Assembly (NCBI GenBank): GCA_030706745.1
Contig: JAUZNX010000003.1
Location: 297,730-361,729, forward strand
DNA: 64,000 bases
Source: Bacteroidota bacterium
GTDB lineage: Bacteria; Bacteroidota; Ignavibacteria; Palsa-1295
Direction: 5' to 3'
Part shown: piece after piece, positions 1 through 9,245 of the stretch
Position numbering within the stretch: the stretch's first letter is position 1
How the letters are laid out: each line of letters starts with the position of its first letter
Made by a program: the position numbers and the translations under genes
Notes under the pieces: generated by a model
Seen by the model: only the letters and a program-made list of their open reading frames with translations
Databases searched by the model: none
What the model was told of the DNA's origin: nothing

Positions 1-247
1 GATCTCCGATTACTGCAAACGAGGAGGACGGACCAATCATCGTGTTCACCCAATGGTCACCGCTGTCTTCCGAATAGAATGTCCCCATTTCTGATCCCAG
101 AAATAAGCGATTACCGAATGAGAAGATCGCATCAAGCCGAGAGCTATCAGAAGGCCTGACTTGCGCCCACTGCGCGCGCAAAGAATCGGCGCATACTAAC
201 GTCAGCGCTATGAAGAAGAAGGGAGCAATGTATCGCTTCAGAGGCAT
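1..247 (-). CDS. Secreted beta-propeller (BNR/Asp-box) protein, N-terminal part
   Basis: This gene begins with ATG at 247 and runs off the left edge, leaving 82 codons. The protein starts MPLKRYIAPFFFIALTLVCA, a basic start followed by a hydrophobic core, which is a Sec signal peptide ending near SLRAQ. Further on it reads SEDSGDHW, an Asp-box of the S-x-D-x-G-x-x-W type found in sialidase-like and YCF48-like propellers. The sequence around it (FLGSEMGTFYSEDSGDHW) is typical of the repetitive WxxS-GL propeller cargo that T9SS bacteria export. It lies downstream of sprA on the same strand and may be co-transcribed with it. Substrate and function cannot be told from this fragment. Confidence 0.75.
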   Translation of the reverse strand, partial: MPLKRYIAPFFFIALTLVCADSLRAQWAQVRPSDSSRLDAIFSFGNRLFLGSEMGTFYSEDSGDHWVNTMIGPSSSFAVIGD

Positions 248-292
248 GATGATTCTGCCACTCGAAGGTTTGCTTCACCGGAATGGTGCCCC

Positions 293-346
293 GTGTACAC
301 GCGAGCTCCAACTCGCGGACGGGCAAGCTGGAGCTTGCCCTTACAC
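293..346. repeat. REPIN-like inverted pair of palindromes
   Basis: Two different small palindromes face each other and share the outer pentamer GTGTA. The left unit is GTGTA plus a CGCGAG/CTCGCG stem with loop CTCCAA (300-317). The right unit, read on the minus strand, is GTGTA plus a GGGCAAGCT/AGCTTGCCC stem (321-340). The block lies between sprA and the downstream gene. Its layout matches the REPINs seen elsewhere in the window, though the head is GTGTA rather than GTAG. Confidence 0.55.
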
Positions 347-356
347 CCGCGATCCG

Positions 357-3300
357 CTACATAATCTTCAACCGCATATCGATGCCAGCCGTGATAAGGC
401 GCGTGGGAGGACTGATGAGGCCGGAAGAGGCCGGCGTCGTGCGCTCATAGTGGTAGAAGCCTTCGACCGAGACTTGTGATGAGATAGTGTAGCTGATGCG
501 CGGCTCGATCGTCGTCTTGGTGATACCGCCGTTGCTCGTTCCGGCCGGATTCGATTCGATCGTCCAGAAATTATAGTAATCATCGCTCGAAATCGTTTGG
601 CTGAACATAAATTGCGCGCCAAATTGGTTTTTGAGATTGAGCTTCAGGAATGGAATCGAGAGTCCTCCGGCACGTGTGTAGTGCGCGTTGATGCCAAACG
701 TTGTCGAGAGCCGCTTAGTGATACGCGTCGATGCGTAGTCGGCGGCCCACTCGGTCTGCGTGTCGTAGTTGAGGCTGGTCGTCAGCTGGCCGTTCCAAAT
801 CTTGTCCCACGACATATCGAATGCAATGAGCGGCCGGAATCCATAGACGACGGTTTGGAGCGATGTGAGATTGAGCGAATCTCCGGGATCTTGCCGGAAG
901 CTCCGTTTGTATGTGCCGTTATACGCATTGCGGACACTGGCGTGATCGGCAAACCAGAACAGCGGGAATTTCTCGAGACCCGACCAACTAAACGAGTAAT
1001 TCACACGCGGCAAAAACTCCCGAAGCACGCTGCTAAAGAATGGCAGTGTTTCAAAGCCCTGCATAAAGGCATCGCGCTCGATCCGATTGTGCACATCGGG
1101 TGGCAGGGAATCGTGGGCGTTCGCGACCGTCCAGCCAAGCGCCTCTACCGCCTGGCGATATTTCACGCCCACATTGAGAATGCCGCTCTGCAGCGCGCTC
1201 TCTCCAATGAACGGCAGAGGTGGAATCGAGAAGAACGTGCGAGTAACATCGCCAGACTTAATCTGATACAAGAGATTCGGATCCCCGAGATTATTGATGT
1301 GCAGCGCGTCACGCTCATCATATCCGAATGAGAGCTTCCAATTGAGATTGATCGATGCGCCGTTCCAGAGCGGACGGCTCGTCGCCAATTCGAAATTATT
1401 CGTCTCGGTAAACGCATCGGTGACATCGACCGACCCGCCGAACGGATCGCCTTGTCGCAAGCCAGGCCGTACTGAGTACCAGAGGAACGGGAAGTGATTC
1501 TGCCAATGGAACAACAGCCGCCCGCTGGGATCGGTAATCAGACCAAGTTGGTATGCACGTGATGGCCCATTTTGATCGTCCTCCGGCGAGAATACTCCTC
1601 GCGCGAGGAAATTCGTGATACCAGAGTTATCGCCGGCGAGCGCATTATTCAGACTGAGATTGGTCTGTGTAAAATTAAAGCGTGTGCCGTTCCAATCGAA
1701 GAGCGGTTTTTGCACCAGCGCTTGCAGCAGGCCTTTGACTGTGATTGATGGTGTCTCGGCAACTTCCGGGACTTCCAGCACCGGCGCTTCCGGTGTCAGG
1801 ATCGTATCGACGGCGAACTCACCACCCTTCTCTCCTTCTGTACCCATGCCCGGCGTATGGATCTTGCCTGCCATATCGATGCTAATTCCCGGCTGCTCGT
1901 GCTTCATCGTGTCGAGAATGTGCAACTTGCGACCGAGCGGATTCCCCGGTGATTGAATCCGCATTTGTTCTCCTCGCTCGACAGGATTGCGCGGCTGCTG
2001 ATTTGGTGGGGCTCCTGGCGATTCGCGCTCCTCACCAGAGCGGCCATGAAATTCCTCTGGCAGGACGCCAAGTTCACCGCGTTCTCGTCCGCGACCGCGA
2101 ATACCGCCTTGCTCCTCGCCGATTGGCTTCCCGAAGATCATCATGCCCAGATCGCGCACATTGAGTTCGATGCCGGTCGTGATCGTGTTGTTCCATGCGC
2201 CTTGCTTCGCATTCTGCAAATTCGTTTGCGTGTTCAACCAGCGATATTCGACGCGGTAATCGAAGACAGGCTTCAGCAACTTTTCCAGTCCGAACAGCCC
2301 TGGCAATCGCGGTTGCGTACCCATGTGGACCTTCTGGCTGGCATTGAAATCGACTCCGGGCCGCGCGAGTTGACCATCCTTGAAAAAGATGTCTCGCATG
2401 ATGTCCTGCACACTTCGCTGATAGTAATAAACACTATCGTAATCGGCAGAGATGATATTGCCGTTTGCATCGTAGTGAACGGCGCCGTTTAACTGCGCTC
2501 GTGTTTCGAGCGGAACAAGATTACTTGAAACATCAAGCGAATAATCGAACGCTGGCGAGAGCATTCCTCCTTCGAACGGCTTCCAGTTAATCTGCATGCC
2601 ACGTGTGGCATAGAACACGCGATTGATAAGAGGCACGCGGCTATTGAGGATTTCCTGGATTGCCTCCGCATCGCTCAGATCGCTTGGGAAGCTGAGGGTC
2701 GAGAGCCGGTTGAGCGAGTGGTCCCGTCCACGCGTAGCGCTGATGGCGAATGAGACTTGCGTGGGCAATGGCGTGATCTTCCACTGCGAGTATGGCCCGA
2801 CCAATATCGTATTTCCCCCGATGAGCCAAGAGAATGGCGAGACGCCCCACTGTGGCAGAGGCGGCAAGCTATACCGCGCCGAACCGGTCCACGACCACGT
2901 ACGATCATACTCGTATTGTGGCGAACGCAAGAATGATTCGCCGTACCCGAATCCGAAATTCAAACGGTTGACAAATCCCGGAATAAGAAAGAATGAACCG
3001 GGAAACCGGAGCGCGATGTCGCTGGCACCGAAGGAGTTCTTAACTTGCAGCGTCTCGTTGTTGAGTTGCAGCGAGTCCGCCGTCGCAAGATCGGATGCGG
3101 CGAGCGCCGGATTCGAGGCCGCATCGGCTTGGAGGGCTGCCACGGTCGTGGACAAATTGATGTCCGTATTCGCGATATACTTTGGCCGCACGACCGACTC
3201 GGCATGTGAAATTGTGATTGGCAATTTCGAACCACGGTCTTCCATCCATTTCGGCAGGACCTTCTGCATGGCAAACTCGCCTGTCACGTTCCACATTAAG

Positions 3301-6300
3301 TTCAAGGAGCGGCCGTAGTTGAACCGCTCGTCGACGCGATGGAAATCGGGCCGCTCGTTCGTCATGCCGCCCATAACGCGGCCAAACTCTGCAAGCTTCA
3401 ACTCGGCCGCACCGGTATACGAGTAATCGGCATTGTCGTTGGCATCCAGCAGGCGCAATTCATCCCACCAGATATCGGTAGAGAGCGAATCCCCTGTGAC
3501 CGGAATCGTGTGGTCCTCGTGGTCCGCTCCCAGCACGAAATATTGCGCGTTTGTCAGCGTCGGACTTCCAACTACTGTATAGAGCGAACCAAATACACCA
3601 TCGTTCACGGGAGCCGATATGATATAATCCTTCGACTGACGTTTTGCCTTGAGCGCGGTCAGCGTGTTGAAATCCACGTGAATATTTTGCCAGCCCCGAA
3701 CGAGCGGACGCCTGTACTCATAATAGTTGTATTGGTCAGTCCCAAACCGGAAGTAGACCCACGTCCGGTTGATCGTATCGTTGATCGAATTCAGCGGGCG
3801 GTCGGAAATTTGCGTGCCGGGGTTTTGGTCGCCGTGGACCCAAATCGCCATCGCGCGATAGTTGAAGAGATCGTTCGGCGATGGGAAAATGCGCTGGGCT
3901 TCGCGGCGAGTCCCGATCGGTACTTTGCGGAGCATCATGTTCAGCGATTGCTCGTTGCCAAGCAGCGTCGTGGTCTGACCCGGAATGATATCGCGCTGGA
4001 CATCGGGCGGACCGGTGTAATTCGTCGGCGGACCCTGGTTATCCTCAACGCTTACATAGGAAATCCGAAGTGAGGTATCTCCAATCGGATTGGACGTGCT
4101 GAGTCCGACCGGACCCCGCGTCCACTGACTTCCAACGAGCATCAATTCGTACAATTCCAGCGCGACCGGCTTCTGGACTCCATCCATCCAAAAACGGTAA
4201 TACGATATATTGCTGAAGGTTGTATCTTGGGTGCCTATGATACGTTTGAAATCCGCCAGCGGGATGCGAAGCTGATACCATGTATTATTGGTATTCCCGA
4301 TCTGAAACGTATTTTGCGTCATGTCCAGCGGGATCTCATATTCGTAGTACGAATTATCAAGATTGACCGCACCGTTACCATCGAGATCTTCGTTGTCGGG
4401 TTTCAGTCCGGCCTGAGCATCCGTCGAGTTGCCTTCCTGGCCATTGATATGGTCACAATCAGAGCCATAATCATCATTGTTCGGATCGGCCGGATTCCAA
4501 GGCGTGATATTCAGACTTTGGAACTTAGCCTGTTCTGCGGCATCATCCATGCCGTCCAACCCGAGGTCTTCATTGGGATCGTAGCGCCCGCTATTGTTGA
4601 TATCTTCGTTATCGAGCCGCCCGTTGGGAATAACATCTTCGGAAACACGACCGATGTCGAGACGAAGTTTTGCGTTCGGCCTGTCGATGTCATCGAGGTT
4701 ATCGACCTTGATCCATACCTGAATGGCATCGGTGTTGGTTGCGGCGACATTCAGACCCGGTGCATACTGCACCATCCCACCCCATTTGTCGGGATTCGGG
4801 ACATTGGAGGGATTCGGGTTGTAAATGCCAGGCCGCGTTGGATCGAAGGAAATATTCATCGTCTGCGCAGTGGTACCCGGCGCAACGCTCTTATTCGGCT
4901 TGATATCGGTGATAGCTGGAAACTGCGCAGGCCAGCACCAGGTCATTTTTCCCTTGATCCGGTTGATGGGGTTCGACCAATAGTTGGTGTCCGTGCCGGG
5001 ATACTTCGCAATCATGGCACTATCGGCCGGTTGCGATGATGGGTGCCAGCGGCCATAGTTCGTATAGAGCGGGAATTCGTTGAGACCGCCTTCGAAATCA
5101 TCGAGATACGCGATCGACGCGCCATTGTCGACCGCCATCGGCGATTTCTCCGTGTTGGGATTCGGCAGCGAAATCGCCGCATCGGCCTTGACGCTTAACT
5201 CCGATTTATCCTTGAGATTAAAGATTGGCAGTGCATTCAGTGCGTCCGTGATCATCGGCATATCGAACTTGTACCCGGCATCGAATCCCCAGATCCAGTT
5301 CGATAGCGGTTCCTCGCCTTGCCGCGTCTTGAGCGTCGGCAAGTGCATCGAGTAGTTCATAAACGTCGTCCCGATCGAGCCGCGCATGACATTCGAGGCA
5401 TCGATCAGCGGGACCTCGGCGCGGAAGCCGAGTACGTTCTTTGTCGCGTTCGTAAAAATATCATGTACGTCATACTCGACGTTCAAGGCGCTCGCGCCGG
5501 TCACGTAATCCGGGTTCAGGATCGTCACCGTGCCACTGGCATAATCGACGCGGTAGTCCTTGCCCTCCGTAAGCTGCGTGGCGCCGCTCGTGACCTTTAC
5601 GCTTCCTTCGACGAGATTAAATGCATTCAGCACGAGCGTGGACGATACACCGCCACTAAACTTAATATTGATTGAAGTCTGCTTCGTCTCGGTATTCCGT
5701 AGTCTTTCCTGCTCGGTATTGTAAATCTCCGGTATATAGAAATTGGAATCGGGCTTGAACTTCACAGGGTCGAGCGTCTTCTGCACATCATTGAATCTCT
5801 TCATGTGTTCGCCGAACGGCTCGATATACGGAAAAACAAGCGTGCCGCTTTTGGGATCAATGATGAAGTCATCCTTCACAAATTGCTGACCAAAATCGGT
5901 AAGGCCGTCTGGCGTTGGATCACTCTGTCCCGAGCTGTTGCTATAGCGATCGAGTCCAAGGATCGAGATCGCCTTCATTTGTTTTTTGAATGGCGGCTTG
6001 CCTGCGGTCTGAATATACTCGTCCTGTCCACCGCGCGGGTTTTGGTACAGGATTCGTAGCGAGAAGTCTTTATCGGTGAATGCCTGACCACCCATGTAGT
6101 AGGTGTTCTTAACGACGTTCTTCCATGCAGCAAAAGTCGGGTTCTTAAATGTCGCCCTCGGCTTGAGAAGTTTTAAAACGATCGGGCCCTGACCACCGAC
6201 CGCAGCCTCGCCATACCGGTCAAACGGTGCATTGTTCTTGTAAACTGGAAAACTGACTGCGAGCGCAAACTGCTGGTCATCAGGCTCCTGATTGAGAATA

Positions 6301-7772
6301 AGAATACCGGTATACGGGTCGTAAGTATAACGGGTCGAATCCATTTTGAGCCAATAGCCCGCTTGGACAACGTCGTTGCTGCCTTGCGCGGACATGTTAC
6401 GATACGAAGGTGCATAACCACTACCCTCAAGCGGCAGATTGTACCAAGCCACCGCCGTCGTCGCATGGTCATTTGTTTGCTGGTTGGTCTGCACCCAAAC
6501 TTCGATCCGACCAGAACTTAACCCGTCTGGAATATACTCTCCGCCGCCTTTAGTAATAAAGCCAGGATCGCGCGGTATGGCAGCACAATACGGCTCATAG
6601 TACTTGATATATGCCGTGTCGAGCCAGAAGCGATTGCGGCGGTATTCCCATGGCTTGATCACATGTTCCACAGCCGTGCCGGCCCCGCCGCCGAACGAGC
6701 GATTTTGTCGCTCGCCTTTCTTTTGCGCGGCAAGCGCCGTGACATAGACCGGACCAAAGCGTGTGACTGCCTTCAGACCGAAGAGATCGTTTTGGATTCC
6801 GATGTATTTCGAGGGCGTGTTGAAGGTAACGTTACCGGCATCGAAGGTCTGGAGGATCTCATCTGGATAGCCGACGTAATTGAACTTGAGCAGATTATCG
6901 AACTGGAACATCCGGTCCGAACCCCAGTCGGCGCCGATCTTGAGCTTATCGCCTATGGTACCGTTGGTCGACACGTTAATCTCTTGCTTGAAATCAAGTC
7001 CGGTCTCCGAGCCGTAGAAATTCGTGCCGGTAGTCGCGTACGTCTGCTGATCGCGATAGGCCAGATGGATGGCGACATCGCCGTTGACTCTGAGATTGAT
7101 CGAGGGCCGTCCGAAAATGGTCGGTACGATCGAAGGCGGGATTGGAATCGAGATATTGCCGTAATCACCGAGGATACCGGTGGACGCTTCGACGGATTTA
7201 CCTGTGTCGAGTTGATGGTGCAGCGTCTTCTCGAATCCGGCCGTGATGGAATTCTCCTGTGACTTGCGAAGGTAATCCTCGAAGCTATAACTCGATGGAA
7301 TGCGGACATCGCTGCCCAAAAATACATCCCGCTGAGTGACATTGCCGCTGGAATCGTATTCCGTTTTGCGCGTGACCTCCGGCTTGAGGAAGCCGGGTGG
7401 TACCAGCGGTTCTTCCGTGACGACTGGGGAAGGCTGCTCGGGCAAAGGAGGTGCCGTTACCGGATAGCCCTTGGTCGTGTCCTTGCCAAAAAGTTGATTG
7501 AACAGGTTCGAGACCTTGTGCGAGAGCGAATCGTACTTCTGCTCGAAGATGCTTTTGCTGGTGTCCTGCGGATTCGACGTATCGACAACTCCGGGTGTCG
7601 CTCTCTCCTTTTGCGTTTCCTTGGCCCGTTTGCACGCACTGAGCCCCAACATCGAGACGAGCACCAGCACCACCGCATAATGCGGCGCGGCGAAGTCCCT
7701 TCCGAAAAAGCGCGCGAGCGAAGTGTGTCGTACCAAAAACGATCGACCCGATGCTAATTCAAAAACCGTCAC
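357..7772 (-). CDS. sprA: T9SS outer-membrane translocon protein SprA (Sov)
   Basis: At 2471 residues this has the length of SprA, the very large beta-barrel that forms the outer-membrane pore of the type IX secretion system and is also needed for gliding in Flavobacterium. The N-terminus carries a hydrophobic segment ending VLVSMLGLSACKRA, either a signal peptide or a lipobox-like site. The rest is beta-rich, with many amphipathic strand repeats (for example LRVNGDVAIHLAYRDQQTY), Asn/Asp-rich loops such as LDNEDINNSGRYDPNEDLG, and a short aromatic strand at the C-terminus. The GTG start at 7772 is uncertain because no ATG lies before the hydrophobic segment. Its cargo is evident in the window: the T9SS sorting-domain proteins near 10.7, 17.0, 43.7 and 45.8 kb. 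No other T9SS genes (gldKLMN, porU/V) are visible here. The family call is confident. Confidence 0.93.
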   Translation of the reverse strand: MTVFELASGRSFLVRHTSLARFFGRDFAAPHYAVVLVLVSMLGLSACKRAKETQKERATPGVVDTSNPQDTSKSIFEQKYDSLSHKVSNLFNQLFGKDTTKGYPVTAPPLPEQPSPVVTEEPLVPPGFLKPEVTRKTEYDSSGNVTQRDVFLGSDVRIPSSYSFEDYLRKSQENSITAGFEKTLHHQLDTGKSVEASTGILGDYGNISIPIPPSIVPTIFGRPSINLRVNGDVAIHLAYRDQQTYATTGTNFYGSETGLDFKQEINVSTNGTIGDKLKIGADWGSDRMFQFDNLLKFNYVGYPDEILQTFDAGNVTFNTPSKYIGIQNDLFGLKAVTRFGPVYVTALAAQKKGERQNRSFGGGAGTAVEHVIKPWEYRRNRFWLDTAYIKYYEPYCAAIPRDPGFITKGGGEYIPDGLSSGRIEVWVQTNQQTNDHATTAVAWYNLPLEGSGYAPSYRNMSAQGSNDVVQAGYWLKMDSTRYTYDPYTGILILNQEPDDQQFALAVSFPVYKNNAPFDRYGEAAVGGQGPIVLKLLKPRATFKNPTFAAWKNVVKNTYYMGGQAFTDKDFSLRILYQNPRGGQDEYIQTAGKPPFKKQMKAISILGLDRYSNSSGQSDPTPDGLTDFGQQFVKDDFIIDPKSGTLVFPYIEPFGEHMKRFNDVQKTLDPVKFKPDSNFYIPEIYNTEQERLRNTETKQTSINIKFSGGVSSTLVLNAFNLVEGSVKVTSGATQLTEGKDYRVDYASGTVTILNPDYVTGASALNVEYDVHDIFTNATKNVLGFRAEVPLIDASNVMRGSIGTTFMNYSMHLPTLKTRQGEEPLSNWIWGFDAGYKFDMPMITDALNALPIFNLKDKSELSVKADAAISLPNPNTEKSPMAVDNGASIAYLDDFEGGLNEFPLYTNYGRWHPSSQPADSAMIAKYPGTDTNYWSNPINRIKGKMTWCWPAQFPAITDIKPNKSVAPGTTAQTMNISFDPTRPGIYNPNPSNVPNPDKWGGMVQYAPGLNVAATNTDAIQVWIKVDNLDDIDRPNAKLRLDIGRVSEDVIPNGRLDNEDINNSGRYDPNEDLGLDGMDDAAEQAKFQSLNITPWNPADPNNDDYGSDCDHINGQEGNSTDAQAGLKPDNEDLDGNGAVNLDNSYYEYEIPLDMTQNTFQIGNTNNTWYQLRIPLADFKRIIGTQDTTFSNISYYRFWMDGVQKPVALELYELMLVGSQWTRGPVGLSTSNPIGDTSLRISYVSVEDNQGPPTNYTGPPDVQRDIIPGQTTTLLGNEQSLNMMLRKVPIGTRREAQRIFPSPNDLFNYRAMAIWVHGDQNPGTQISDRPLNSINDTINRTWVYFRFGTDQYNYYEYRRPLVRGWQNIHVDFNTLTALKAKRQSKDYIISAPVNDGVFGSLYTVVGSPTLTNAQYFVLGADHEDHTIPVTGDSLSTDIWWDELRLLDANDNADYSYTGAAELKLAEFGRVMGGMTNERPDFHRVDERFNYGRSLNLMWNVTGEFAMQKVLPKWMEDRGSKLPITISHAESVVRPKYIANTDINLSTTVAALQADAASNPALAASDLATADSLQLNNETLQVKNSFGASDIALRFPGSFFLIPGFVNRLNFGFGYGESFLRSPQYEYDRTWSWTGSARYSLPPLPQWGVSPFSWLIGGNTILVGPYSQWKITPLPTQVSFAISATRGRDHSLNRLSTLSFPSDLSDAEAIQEILNSRVPLINRVFYATRGMQINWKPFEGGMLSPAFDYSLDVSSNLVPLETRAQLNGAVHYDANGNIISADYDSVYYYQRSVQDIMRDIFFKDGQLARPGVDFNASQKVHMGTQPRLPGLFGLEKLLKPVFDYRVEYRWLNTQTNLQNAKQGAWNNTITTGIELNVRDLGMMIFGKPIGEEQGGIRGRGRERGELGVLPEEFHGRSGEERESPGAPPNQQPRNPVERGEQMRIQSPGNPLGRKLHILDTMKHEQPGISIDMAGKIHTPGMGTEGEKGGEFAVDTILTPEAPVLEVPEVAETPSITVKGLLQALVQKPLFDWNGTRFNFTQTNLSLNNALAGDNSGITNFLARGVFSPEDDQNGPSRAYQLGLITDPSGRLLFHWQNHFPFLWYSVRPGLRQGDPFGGSVDVTDAFTETNNFELATSRPLWNGASINLNWKLSFGYDERDALHINNLGDPNLLYQIKSGDVTRTFFSIPPLPFIGESALQSGILNVGVKYRQAVEALGWTVANAHDSLPPDVHNRIERDAFMQGFETLPFFSSVLREFLPRVNYSFSWSGLEKFPLFWFADHASVRNAYNGTYKRSFRQDPGDSLNLTSLQTVVYGFRPLIAFDMSWDKIWNGQLTTSLNYDTQTEWAADYASTRITKRLSTTFGINAHYTRAGGLSIPFLKLNLKNQFGAQFMFSQTISSDDYYNFWTIESNPAGTSNGGITKTTIEPRISYTISSQVSVEGFYHYERTTPASSGLISPPTRLITAGIDMRLKIM

Positions 7773-8157
7773 TGCAGTCGCAATGACGCCAATTCAAAAT
7801 GATCTAAACAGTTACAAGGAGTCGATAGCGTCGTCTGTTAGTGTATGGATTCGGGGAAAGCGGATGATCGAAAAGCCGCGAGTTCCGGCGGTGAACCAAA
7901 AGCCATGAAAGAACTACGAGAGGAAATTCATGCTGTTTCAACAGGTCGCATTTGCGGGTTGTTCCAAATTACGGGATTTTGAGTGTGACCCAGGTACGGG
8001 AAAGGGCCTTCATGGCCATCTTTTGCCAAGATATTGAACTCAATCGGCTATCGATGGGTTACGTGCGCCGCTACAACCACGGTTGTGGTAGCATCGCAAT
8101 CGGGCAGGTCGCGGTGTTCATAATCAATCACAGCGTAAAAGCCACTTCTATCGATAC
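7773..8157. other. Divergent intergenic region, sprA / rpsL
   Basis: This 385-base region separates the divergent starts of sprA and rpsL and should hold both promoters. I see no clear TAxxTTTG element. A short stem, ACCAC-GGTT-GTGGT, lies near 8078-8091 in what would be the rpsL leader. Two short open frames here have no recognisable features, so I do not call them genes. Confidence 0.5.
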
Positions 8158-8529
8158 ATGCCGACAATTAATCAGTTAGTCCGATTGGGCCGCCAGGAGC
8201 TGACATTCAAGTCCAAGTCTCCCGCCCTGAAGAACAGCCCGCAACGCCGAGGCGTCTGCACCCGAGTTTACACGACAACACCGAAAAAGCCAAATTCGGC
8301 GTTGCGCAAGGTTGCGCGCGTCAAGCTTTCGAACGGCATGGAAGTCTCGGCCTACATTCCGGGAGAAGGGCACAACCTTCAGGAGCATTCAATCGTCATG
8401 ATCCGTGGCGGCCGCGTCAAGGATTTACCGGGCGTTCGGTACCATATTATTCGTGGCACGCTGGACACCCAGGGCGTCCAAAATCGCAAGCAGGCACGCT
8501 CGAAATACGGCGCGAAAAGGCCTAAGTAA
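8158..8529 (+). CDS. rpsL: 30S ribosomal protein uS12
   Basis: This is uS12, which shapes the decoding centre of the 30S subunit. The 123-residue product matches the usual length and contains the conserved blocks [30 protein letters not shown] and [12 protein letters not shown]. Lysines sit at the positions where changes usually give streptomycin resistance (PKKPNS and GRVKDLPG), so the sequence looks wild type there. The Asp in VKDLPG is the residue methylthiolated by RimO in other bacteria. The ATG at 8158 gives the normal N-terminus MPTINQLVR. It is the first gene of a two-gene remnant of the str operon with rpsG. Confidence 0.99.
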   Translation: MPTINQLVRLGRQELTFKSKSPALKNSPQRRGVCTRVYTTTPKKPNSALRKVARVKLSNGMEVSAYIPGEGHNLQEHSIVMIRGGRVKDLPGVRYHIIRGTLDTQGVQNRKQARSKYGAKRPK

Positions 8530-8539
8530 GTGTTCAAGT

Positions 8540-8610
8540 ACTAAGCGCTAAGATGCTTAGTATAAACAAGGTAACGGTTTTATCTGGATCTTCATCGGCA
8601 ACGATGAAGA
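8540..8610 (+). promoter_or_regulatory. rpsL-rpsG intercistronic stem-loops
   Basis: The 143-base gap between rpsL and rpsG contains two perfect stems. ACTAAGC/GCTTAGT pairs at 8540-8546 with 8555-8561. TCTTCATCG/CGATGAAGA pairs at 8589-8597 with 8602-8610 around a GCAA (GNRA) tetraloop. Neither is followed by a T tract, so they do not look like terminators. In E. coli, ribosomal protein S7 represses its operon by binding the rpsL-rpsG intercistronic RNA; a similar role here is only inferred from position and fold. Confidence 0.45.
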
Positions 8611-8672
8611 GGTGGTTGAAGGCAAGCAGGGGTTATCCCCGGCGTCCGATCAACTCAAACACATAACGAGAC

Positions 8673-9140
8673 ATGAGAAAACATAAAGCTGAGATTCGTC
8701 CGCGTGTCGCGGACCCAAAATATAACGACACACTGGTTTCGCAGTTCATCAACTCCTTGATGCTTGGCGGAAGAAAGTCCACAGCACAGCGCATCATGTA
8801 TGATGCGATGGAGATCGCCCAGGAACGCACCGGCCAGCCGGGACTCGATATTTTCAAGAAAGCGATGACGAATGCTGCACCTCTGATCGAGGTCCGCTCG
8901 CGTCGCGTTGGTGGCGCAACCTATCAGGTGCCGACAGAAGTCCGTACCGAACGCCGGACCGCCCTGGCAATTCGCTGGCTCATCAACTATAGCCGCGCCC
9001 GCGGTGAGAAGTCCATGGCGCAGCGCCTCGCCGGTGAGTTGGTCGCAGCCTCGAACAACGAAGGTACCACCGTCAAGAAGCGTGATGACACCCACCGTAT
9101 GGCCGAAGCCAATAAAGCATTCGCGCATTTCCGGTTCTAA
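8673..9140 (+). CDS. rpsG: 30S ribosomal protein uS7
   Basis: This is uS7, the primary binder of the 3' major domain of 16S rRNA, which nucleates assembly of the 30S head. The 155-residue product has normal length and the conserved core: a start of MRKHKAEIRP, then NSLMLGGRKSTAQRIMYDAM, VRSRRVGGATYQVP, and RAIRW-type helices with KRDDTHRMAEANKAFAHFRF at the C-terminus. It follows rpsL by 143 bases with stem-loops in between. In most bacteria fusA and tufA come next, but here a terminator-like hairpin and an ion antiporter follow, so the str operon is split. Confidence 0.99.
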   Translation: MRKHKAEIRPRVADPKYNDTLVSQFINSLMLGGRKSTAQRIMYDAMEIAQERTGQPGLDIFKKAMTNAAPLIEVRSRRVGGATYQVPTEVRTERRTALAIRWLINYSRARGEKSMAQRLAGELVAASNNEGTTVKKRDDTHRMAEANKAFAHFRF

Positions 9141-9160
9141 GATACCCTGAATTCAGTCGG

Positions 9161-9185
9161 CAAATGGGACCTATGGTCCCATTTG
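9161..9185 (+). terminator. Rho-independent-like terminator after rpsG
   Basis: A perfect 11-base-pair stem, CAAATGGGACC / GGTCCCATTTG, with a three-base loop TAT is followed by TCGTTTT. It begins 20 bases after the rpsG stop and should end the rpsL-rpsG transcript. It covers the TTG at 9183 that would otherwise extend the next gene, which supports the ATG at 9246 as the start of that gene. Confidence 0.75.
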
Positions 9186-9245
9186 TCGTTTTGGATTCTC
9201 CACCATCCGCACAAACCGGCCCAGTATCTCGTTCCGTTGTTTTCC

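Noticed and set aside
597..1331. Long open frame on the plus strand inside sprA, and others at 3339-4073 and 4227-5039
   Set aside because: They are antisense to sprA in a codon-biased region, have no signal peptides or recognisable motifs, and sprA itself is unmistakable.
7952..8179. 75-codon frame upstream of rpsL
   Set aside because: It overlaps the rpsL start in another frame and shows no domain or signal peptide; it is probably leader sequence.
8540..8610. Reading the rpsL-rpsG stems as terminators
   Set aside because: No T tract follows, and rpsG needs the read-through transcript.
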